From Dehalococcoidia bacterium (GTDB taxonomy: Bacteria; Chloroflexota; Dehalococcoidia; SAR202; UBA11138), in assembly GCA_012270665.1 (NCBI GenBank), contig JAAXHY010000265.1, positions 1 through 5,274 of the forward strand: a stretch of 5,274 nucleotides of DNA. Direction: 5' to 3'. The position numbers were made by a program, and so were the translations under genes. Shown in pieces: positions 1-4,698 of this stretch; within the stretch, counting starts at the first letter, position 1, and the number at the start of each line of letters is the position of its first letter. The notes below the pieces were generated by a model. The model made no database searches. It was given only the letters and a program-made list of their open reading frames with translations, and was not told the origin of the DNA.

Positions 1-62
1 CGGAGTTCCAGCAGCAAGTCCTTTACGAGAATCGCAAACACTGGCCTCAGGTAGTCCTTCAT
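1..62 (-). CDS. ccmB: Heme exporter protein CcmB, N-terminal fragment (continues off the left edge)
   Basis: An ATG at 62-60 lies inside the overlap ATGA with the ccmA stop codon (TGA at 61-59). It opens 20 complete codons that run off the window edge. The visible peptide begins MKDYLRPVFAILVKDLLLEL. The pattern of a short polar start, a hydrophobic stretch, then K-D-L-x-L-E-L resembles the start of CcmB, the integral-membrane permease of the CcmAB heme-export/cytochrome c maturation ABC transporter, which typically begins with an (R/K)D(L)xLE(L/W)R motif before its first membrane helix. Position directly after a CcmA-type ATPase with a 4-base translational-coupling overlap strongly supports the call. 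Only about a tenth of the protein is visible, so the assignment rests on the motif plus context. Confidence 0.72.
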   Translation of the reverse strand, partial: MKDYLRPVFAILVKDLLLEL

Positions 63-856
63 GCGGTGGACTCCGATTGTCGGAGATAGGCTTCACACGC
101 CGACTCCGATTCGGCATTACCCGAATATGACACCCGCCCATCCGACAGGACGGCCATACTGTCGCCCAGGCGGACAGCGCGGTCGAGGTCGTGGGTGGTC
201 ATGATAATCGCGCGGCGCGAGTTGGAACTCTCCGAGATTACTTTGTCCAAGAGACCGACTGCCTCCCGGTCTAGTCCGCTTTCGGGTTCGTCCATCAGCA
301 GAATCGGGGGATTGGGAAGGAGAGCTCGCGCGATGCTGAAACGCTTCTTCATGCCGTGCGACATGGAGCCGATTCTCTGGTCGAGTCTCGGTTTCATTCC
401 AACTACTTCCGACACAAACTCGACTCGTTCGTCAGCGCCGGAGACACCGAACATTTGACAGTAGAATCTCAGATTCTCGCGCCCCGTCAGGTCGTCGTAC
501 AGGAGCGGGTCGTGGGTGACCACGCCGATTTGCTTCCTAAGGGCAGCGCCGCTTTTGTCGGGTCTGAGTCCAGCCATCAGGATCTGACCCGAGTCCGGCT
601 TGGAGAGAGTCGCCAGTATCTTCAGCAGTGTCGTCTTGCCGGACCCGTTCGCGCCCACTAAGCTGAGAGTCTGTCCCCAAGGCACATCCAGGTCAACGCC
701 GCGCAGAACTCGTGACCGTCCGAAGGACTTGATAACTCCCCGCACACGGACGGCGTAATCTGCGTTTGGGTCCGTTCCAGGGCCACTGTTGCGTCTATCG
801 TCCAGTTTGCCGCTCCCACTCCTCCCGAAGTATCCCGTAGTGGACCATATCCACAC
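59..856 (-). CDS. ccmA: ABC transporter ATP-binding protein, CcmA-like (heme exporter / cytochrome c maturation)
   Basis: This is a cytoplasmic ATPase subunit predicted to pair with the CcmB permease encoded immediately downstream. Counting from the GTG at 856, visible motifs are Walker A GANGSGKT (68-75), a signature region S-H-G-M-K-K-R (166-172), Walker B LLMDEP (186-191), a D-loop SGLD (193-196) and the switch His222 (TTHD). S(H/R)GMKxR in place of LSGGQ is typical of CcmA-type ATPases. The start is uncertain. GTG 856 gives 265 residues but overlaps the GNAT gene by 62 bases, and its first ~33 residues are GNAT codons read in another frame. CcmA is normally about 200-230 residues, and the fold appears to begin near residue 34 (DYAVRVRG). 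Other in-frame choices are GTG at 745, which clips the first strand, or a rare CTG at 805 with GGGAG seven bases upstream. The Q-loop region reads T-H-D-P-L-L-Y, without an obvious Gln. A generic CcmA-like drug or polysaccharide exporter ATPase is the alternative if ccmB were misread. Confidence 0.88.
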   Translation of the reverse strand: MWIWSTTGYFGRSGSGKLDDRRNSGPGTDPNADYAVRVRGVIKSFGRSRVLRGVDLDVPWGQTLSLVGANGSGKTTLLKILATLSKPDSGQILMAGLRPDKSGAALRKQIGVVTHDPLLYDDLTGRENLRFYCQMFGVSGADERVEFVSEVVGMKPRLDQRIGSMSHGMKKRFSIARALLPNPPILLMDEPESGLDREAVGLLDKVISESSNSRRAIIMTTHDLDRAVRLGDSMAVLSDGRVSYSGNAESESACEAYLRQSESTA

Positions 857-1352
857 GCTCGTCCGGACTGACCGGGTAGGGCGGCTCCTGGCTTCTCAGA
901 ACTCCTTCCCTCTTCATGCCGAGTTTCTCCATTACCCTCCACGACTGCCTATTTTGAAGGTCAGCGCGCGCGCCGACCTTTACGATGTCGAACTCGTCGA
1001 AAGCCCAATCCATGACAGCGGCAACAGCCTCGACCGTCAGTCCCTTGCCCCAATGTTTTCTGGCGATACTATAACCAATATCTGAGGTCATACTATCGGC
1101 GTCTATTCTGAGCTGGACATCGCCGATTACCCTGTTATCTAGACAGATAGCGAACACAGGGTGCCTGTCCCAAGAGACCAGGAACAGTTTTGCAACGTGC
1201 GACTCTGCGTGTCGAAGTTCGTAGGGAGAGGGGAGAGGGAGAAAGCGACTCCACTCCAGGTCATTCGCGTAGGCGTACACGTCGTCCGCGTCCGTTAGCT
1301 TGAACGGGCGCAGGAGCAGCCGCTCCGTTCGTATCTCAGTCGGCTCAGCCAT
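795..1352 (-). CDS. GNAT family N-acetyltransferase (RimJ/RimL-like)
   Basis: A 185-residue protein predicted to transfer an acetyl group from acetyl-CoA to an amine; the substrate is unknown. The family opening is present (I-R-T-E-R-L-L-L-R-P-F, residues 7-17). The acetyl-CoA pyrophosphate-binding loop is R98-K-H-W-G-K-G104, preceded by the usual DIGYSIA strand (91-97). The late motif N134-x-x-S137-x-x-V-M-E-K-L-G-M-K-R-E-G matches the RimJ/RimL and Acetyltransf_3-type fold. The ATG at 1352-1350 is chosen over the longer reading from 1457: homology starts just after it, a GGGGGT Shine-Dalgarno (minus strand of 1361-1366) lies eight bases upstream, and the longer version would run through the divergent promoter region. 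The gene heads a leftward unit with ccmA. Ribosomal-protein or antibiotic acetylation is possible, but nothing in the sequence picks a target. Confidence 0.9.
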   Translation of the reverse strand: MAEPTEIRTERLLLRPFKLTDADDVYAYANDLEWSRFLPLPSPYELRHAESHVAKLFLVSWDRHPVFAICLDNRVIGDVQLRIDADSMTSDIGYSIARKHWGKGLTVEAVAAVMDWAFDEFDIVKVGARADLQNRQSWRVMEKLGMKREGVLRSQEPPYPVSPDERVDMVHYGILREEWERQTGR

Positions 1353-1357
1353 CCAAA

Positions 1358-1387
1358 TTGACCCCCAATCAGAAGTATATCTATAAT
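1358..1387 (+). promoter_or_regulatory. Sigma70-type promoter for queF
   Basis: TTGACC (1358-1363) and a perfect TATAAT (1382-1387) are separated by 18 bases, close to the housekeeping consensus. Transcription would begin near 1394, giving a leader of about 55 bases before the queF ATG at 1450. The -35 and spacer lie over the ribosome-binding region of the divergent GNAT gene. Seen directly in the sequence; activity is inferred. Confidence 0.75.
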
Positions 1388-1412
1388 CCCATAATCTCCC
1401 ATAGCCGGACAA
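1383..1412 (-). promoter_or_regulatory. Candidate divergent promoter for the GNAT-ccmAB unit
   Basis: On the minus strand TTGTCC (1412-1407) and GATTAT (1388-1383) are 18 bases apart, each matching four of six consensus positions. The -10 is the complement of the same bases that form the rightward TATAATC. A second AT-rich option, TATACT (1379-1374), has no convincing -35. A leftward promoter must exist somewhere here, because the GNAT gene is the first of its unit, but the exact position is a weak call. Confidence 0.3.
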
Positions 1413-1449
1413 ACAAACCCACTCGCTACAAGAATCCCGGGGGTATAGG

Positions 1450-1878
1450 ATGGCCACGATAGAGCAACTCCAGCGGCAGTACGAAAGTCTTAACGATCTC
1501 CATGTTCAGCCGACCCTCACTGAGGAGGATATAGACCACGGCTGCCTGCTCGCTTTCGACTACGACTACCCCGGCAGCGGGGCGGAGGTCGTCATAGACA
1601 CGGACGAGTTCACCGCCGTCTGCCCCTGGACCAACCTGCCCGACTTCGGCGAACTCACCATCAGCTACGTTCCCGACCGCCTCTGCATCGAGCTCAAATC
1701 TCTCAAGTATTACCTGCTCAGCTACACCGGCGTCGGGATCGTGCAGGAACACGCCGCGAACCGCATTCTGAACGATCTGTTCGCTCTGTGCAGTCCGCGT
1801 CGCATGACCATATCGCTTGACTACAAAGTGCGAGGCGGCCTCCATACCGCTGTAACCGTCAGCCGCGAAAGGGACTAA
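1450..1878 (+). CDS. queF: NADPH-dependent 7-cyano-7-deazaguanine reductase (preQ0 reductase), short QueF type
   Basis: A 142-residue T-fold enzyme that reduces the nitrile of preQ0 to the aminomethyl group of preQ1 with two NADPH, a cytoplasmic step of queuosine tRNA-modification synthesis. The length matches the single-domain (Bacillus-like) class. Cys58 in the C-P-W-T-N-L-P-D-F segment (58-66) is the nucleophile, and Asp65 is the proton donor seven residues later. The QueF signature ELKSLKYY is at 81-88. Glu100, 42 residues after the Cys, occupies the substrate-binding Glu position. RGG (128-130) is also kept. This spacing (Cys, +7 Asp, +42 Glu) equals that of B. subtilis QueF Cys55/Asp62/Glu97. 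Departures are Thr93-Gly94 where S-F-R-N is usual and Gln99 before the Glu. The start is fixed by GGGGG at 1439-1443, six bases before the ATG. No other queuosine gene is in view. Its own promoter lies just upstream. Confidence 0.94.
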   Translation: MATIEQLQRQYESLNDLHVQPTLTEEDIDHGCLLAFDYDYPGSGAEVVIDTDEFTAVCPWTNLPDFGELTISYVPDRLCIELKSLKYYLLSYTGVGIVQEHAANRILNDLFALCSPRRMTISLDYKVRGGLHTAVTVSRERD

Positions 1879-1908
1879 ACCCGGCTCATACGCCGCCTGC
1901 AAGTAGAG

Positions 1909-1914
1909 TATAAT
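1909..1914 (+). promoter_or_regulatory. Probable -10 element (TATAAT) for the dehydrogenase-HAD unit
   Basis: A perfect TATAAT sits in the 86-base gap between queF and the dehydrogenase, followed by a GC-rich discriminator (GCCCG). The -35 is poor: TCATAC at 1886-1891 would give 17-base spacing. Transcription would start near 1921, leaving a leader of about 44 bases that contains the strong AGGAGG ribosome-binding site. No terminator hairpin for queF is visible in the gap, so read-through from the queF promoter may also contribute. Confidence 0.5.
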
Positions 1915-1964
1915 GCCCGTCGGAGCGGACTAATACTATAGCCTATCTCCCCAGGAGGACCACT

Positions 1965-2726
1965 ATGAGACTGGAAGGCAAAGTCGCCCTGATTACCGGC
2001 GGAGCTAGGGGCATGGGAGCCGCCGAGGCTAAGCTCTTCTCCAGAGAGGGGGCCAAAGTGGTAATCGCCGACGTGTTGGAGGAAGAGGGCCGCCAGACGG
2101 AGGCCGAAATAAACGAGACGGGCGGCGACGCCATCTTCGTCCGACTGGATGTTACGCGGCAGTCCGAGTGGGATGCCGCCATCAGCCGGGCGATAGACCA
2201 GTTCGGAAAGCTGGACATAGTGGTCAACAACGCCGGAATCGCCTACAGGAACTCCATAGAAGACACGACCGTGGAAGCCTGGGACCGCGTTATGGACATC
2301 AACGCCAAGGGAGTCTTCTTCGGTACGAAGGCCGCCATAGCCCAGATGAAGGCACAGGGAACGGGCGGTTCCATCGTGAACATATCCTCCATCAGTGGAA
2401 ACATTGGTCAGGACACGGTTAGCGCGGTGTACAATGCCTCCAAGGGAGCGGTCCGAATCTTTACCAAGTCGGCCGCTGTTCAGCACGCGGCGGACGGCAT
2501 CAGGGTGAACACGATACACCCTGGCCCAATCGAAACCCCGATGACCGCGGAGGGGCGCGCCAACGCCCAGCGCATAGGCGAATACACGGTCGCGGACAAC
2601 ACTCCAATGGGACGCTACGGCAAGCCCGAGGAGGTGGCGTACGGCGCGCTGTTCCTGGCTTCCGAGGAGTCCTCTTACGTGACTGGCGCCGAGATAATCA
2701 TTGACGGCGGTTACACGGCCCAGTAG
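1965..2726 (+). CDS. Short-chain dehydrogenase/reductase (classical SDR, NAD-type)
   Basis: A 253-residue cytoplasmic oxidoreductase of the classical SDR class, close to the usual ~250. The Rossmann dinucleotide motif TGGARGMG is at 11-18. The acidic Asp36 after the second strand (V-V-I-A-D) predicts NAD(H) rather than NADP(H). NNAG is at 88-91, catalytic Asn113, Ser142, Tyr156 and Lys160 (YNASK) are all present, and the PGPIETPM loop (186-193) plus the GAEIIIDGGY tail (241-250) complete the fold. The overall look is of the cyclopentanol/glucose/3-oxoacyl-type SDR pool; the substrate, probably an alcohol or ketone, cannot be read from sequence. The ATG is fixed by AGGAGG at 1953-1958, six bases upstream. 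Three bases after its stop the HAD gene begins, so the two are almost certainly co-transcribed and the HAD may act in the same catabolic route. Confidence 0.93.
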   Translation: MRLEGKVALITGGARGMGAAEAKLFSREGAKVVIADVLEEEGRQTEAEINETGGDAIFVRLDVTRQSEWDAAISRAIDQFGKLDIVVNNAGIAYRNSIEDTTVEAWDRVMDINAKGVFFGTKAAIAQMKAQGTGGSIVNISSISGNIGQDTVSAVYNASKGAVRIFTKSAAVQHAADGIRVNTIHPGPIETPMTAEGRANAQRIGEYTVADNTPMGRYGKPEEVAYGALFLASEESSYVTGAEIIIDGGYTAQ

Positions 2727-2729
2727 TTG

Positions 2730-3572
2730 ATGCCACTGATACCCCAGACGACCTTTCGGGAACTGGCGGAACGCTATTCCACGATACTGTTCGACGCCTA
2801 TGGAGTCTTGGCCGACTCGAACTCCGTTGAGCCGGAGGCGCCGGCGGCCATCGAACTTCTGCGTCAATTGGACAAGCCATACTTTGTACTAACCAACGAT
2901 TCGTCCGCGCTGGCCGAGACAAGGGCTGCCAGTTACAAGTCTATGGGTCTTCCAATAGATGAGGGCCGAATAATAACGTCTGGCAGTCTGCTCACGGGCT
3001 ACTTTGCGGAACATGACCTTGCCGGTTCGCGCTGCGTCGTACTCGGACCGCCGGACAGCATCCGCTACGTCGAGGCTGCCGGTGGATGTGTCGTGCCATA
3101 CGAAGCCGATTTCGACGCGCTGGTGATTGGAGATCAGTCAGGTTTTCCTTTTCTGGAAGCCACCGACACCATTCTCAGCGCGCTGTTCCGAAAGATTGAT
3201 TCCGGGGAGTCCGCGCGGCTGATCCTTCCGAACCCGGACCTGATTTACCCAGAAGGCGACGGGTTCGGGTTTGCGAGCGGGTCGGTCGCCATGATGTTCG
3301 AGTCGGCGCTCGCGCTGCGCTACCTCGGCAGGCCGGATTTGCGCTTCACACGGCTCGGCAAGCCGCATCCTGCCATCTTCGAGGAAGCGTTCGGACGCAG
3401 CGGGACGATGGATATGGTGATGATAGGAGACCAGATCGAGACTGACATCAAGGGCGCGAACGACTTTGGAATAGCCTCCGCTCTCATAAGCGCCGGCGTT
3501 TCAGGATACGATGTGTCACGGCTGCCCCAATCCGAGCGTCCTACTTATCTCATCAACTCGCTGGCGGTCTGA
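2730..3572 (+). CDS. HAD superfamily subfamily IIA hydrolase-like protein (NagD-like), altered motif I
   Basis: A 280-residue HAD protein with a C2-type cap, as in NagD, phosphoglycolate and pyridoxal phosphatases. Motif I is F-D22-A-Y24-G-V-L, motif II T55 (F-V-L-T-N-D-S-S), motif III K211 (L-G-K-P-H-P) and motif IV I-G-D234-Q-I-E-T-D239-I. The cap segment with N-P-D (168-170) is characteristic of class IIA. The second Asp of the DxD phosphatase motif is replaced by Tyr24, so ordinary phosphatase chemistry is doubtful. Some class IIA subgroups carry an aromatic residue here (DxWGV), and haloacid dehalogenases have DxY. The start is taken as ATG 2730; the TTG immediately before it at 2727 is also possible. 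No Shine-Dalgarno is evident, and the start lies three bases after the dehydrogenase TAG, so translation probably relies on coupling. It converges with the ABC ATPase gene at its 3' end. Fold assignment is firm; substrate is unknown. Confidence 0.88.
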   Translation: MPLIPQTTFRELAERYSTILFDAYGVLADSNSVEPEAPAAIELLRQLDKPYFVLTNDSSALAETRAASYKSMGLPIDEGRIITSGSLLTGYFAEHDLAGSRCVVLGPPDSIRYVEAAGGCVVPYEADFDALVIGDQSGFPFLEATDTILSALFRKIDSGESARLILPNPDLIYPEGDGFGFASGSVAMMFESALALRYLGRPDLRFTRLGKPHPAIFEEAFGRSGTMDMVMIGDQIETDIKGANDFGIASALISAGVSGYDVSRLPQSERPTYLINSLAV

Positions 3573-3580
3573 GCGCAACG

Positions 3581-4570
3581 CTAGTCAGCGGCGCTCTCCT
3601 CTATCTCCACGGGGTTGTAGCACGCGAGGGTGTGACCGGATTCCACCTCTAACAATGGCGGCCTGGGACTGGTGCGACATTCGACGGTGGCCTTGGCGCA
3701 GCGATGCAGGAACGGGCACTGGTCGGGCGGGTCCAGCATCTGCGGCGGCGCTCCGGTCATCGGCTGGAGTCTCTGGCCCGCGGCGTCGAGCCTGGGCACT
3801 GATTGGAACAGGCCCCAGGTGTAGGGGTGCATTGGTCGCCTGTACAGTGTGGCCGTATCAGCGAATTCCACCACGTAGCCGCCGTATATCACCGCCACCT
3901 TCTCCGCCATCTGCGCTATCACTCCGAGGTCGTGCGTGACCAGCATGATGGCCGTCTTGCTCTCCTGGCGCAGTTCGCGCATTCTCTGGAGGATCTCGGC
4001 CTGGAGCGTCACATCCAGGTTCGATGTTGGCTCGTCGGCTATCAGCACCCTTGGCCTTAGGGCGACACCAATCGCCATCATTACGCGCTGAGCCATTCCA
4101 CCGCTCAGCTGGAAGGGATACCTGTTGAGCATATCCCTGGCGTCTGGTATCCCCATGTTGGAGAGCAGGTCGACAGCAAGGTCGCGCGCCTGTCGCTTGT
4201 TCATGGAGGTGTGCTCCAGCATGAGCTCCTCGACCTGCTTGCCGATGGTAATGACCGGATTCAGGGCCGAGGTCGCGTCCTGAAATACGAGAGAGATCTC
4301 CTGCCCCCGGATATGCCGCATCTCGTCCTCGTTGATGCGAAGAAGGTCGCGTCCCCGGTACAGAATCTCGCCGCCCACCACCTCGCCCGGGAAAGGCACC
4401 AGCCGCATGATGGAAAGCGCCGTCATCGTCTTGCCGGAGCCGCTTTCGCCCATCACGCCCAGGACGCTGTTCTCTTCGAGCGCCAGCGACACGCCATTCA
4501 CCGCCTTCACGACGCCCTCACGGGTCGCGAAGTAGGTGTGAAGGTTTCGTATCTCCAACAGAGGTGGCAT
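3581..4570 (-). CDS. dppD: Dipeptide/oligopeptide ABC transporter ATP-binding protein (DppD/OppD type)
   Basis: A 329-residue ATPase of the peptide/nickel importer class, about the usual length. Motifs are Walker A GESGSGKT (41-48), Q-loop FQD (96-98), signature LSGGM (155-159), Walker B VLIADEPT (175-182), D-loop SNLD (183-186) and switch His213. After the ATPase core comes the Oligo_HPY region (H-P-Y-T-W-G-L, 248-254). It ends in four cysteines (C285, C291, C298, C317), the pattern reported to hold an iron-sulfur cluster in a studied DppD. It would energise import of peptides or similar solutes with two permeases, a binding protein and usually a DppF partner, none of which is beside it. ATG 4570 is preferred because family similarity begins directly (LLEIRNLHTYF) and AGGGGA lies ten bases upstream. 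ATG 4618 would add 16 unconserved residues. The substrate cannot be deduced, and the gene symbol marks the family rather than a proven dipeptide role. Confidence 0.9.
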   Translation of the reverse strand: MPPLLEIRNLHTYFATREGVVKAVNGVSLALEENSVLGVMGESGSGKTMTALSIMRLVPFPGEVVGGEILYRGRDLLRINEDEMRHIRGQEISLVFQDATSALNPVITIGKQVEELMLEHTSMNKRQARDLAVDLLSNMGIPDARDMLNRYPFQLSGGMAQRVMMAIGVALRPRVLIADEPTSNLDVTLQAEILQRMRELRQESKTAIMLVTHDLGVIAQMAEKVAVIYGGYVVEFADTATLYRRPMHPYTWGLFQSVPRLDAAGQRLQPMTGAPPQMLDPPDQCPFLHRCAKATVECRTSPRPPLLEVESGHTLACYNPVEIEESAAD

Positions 4571-4698
4571 TACCCGGTCTTCCCCTAAGACTCCCGTAAA
4601 TAATGGCGGGGCGGACATTACTCCAGCGTCATCGTCTCATATTCGATCAGGAACACTGGAGATTGATCCCGCTGCCCTGTGAATGCGAATTCGTACGA

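Noticed and set aside
1394..1449. Possible preQ1 riboswitch in the queF leader
   Set aside because: The leader has an A-rich stretch (1409-1417) and a weak ACCC/GGGT pairing that could touch the Shine-Dalgarno. There is no P1 hairpin before the A-rich tract and no pseudoknot arrangement matching preQ1 classes.
1426..1902. Minus-strand reading frame of 158 residues across queF
   Set aside because: It is antisense to the fully conserved queF, lacks recognisable motifs, and arises from GC-rich codon bias.
1930..1941. TAATACTATAG resembling a phage T7 promoter
   Set aside because: It matches only the two ends of the T7 consensus with the middle missing; a chance AT-rich stretch near a normal -10.
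1875..2867. Minus-strand reading frame of 330 residues opposite the dehydrogenase
   Set aside because: Long, but it mirrors a complete SDR with all catalytic residues. Its composition (many Gly, Arg, Val, His) is that of a shadow frame and no domain is seen.
4645..4668. Inverted repeat GATCA/TGATC as a terminator or operator
   Set aside because: Only a five-base-pair stem with a 14-base loop and no U-tract; expected by chance.
4686..4698. Adjacent palindromes CGAATTCG and TCGTACGA after the PHP gene
   Set aside because: Short, overlapping and not repeated elsewhere in the window; no evidence of a regulator site.
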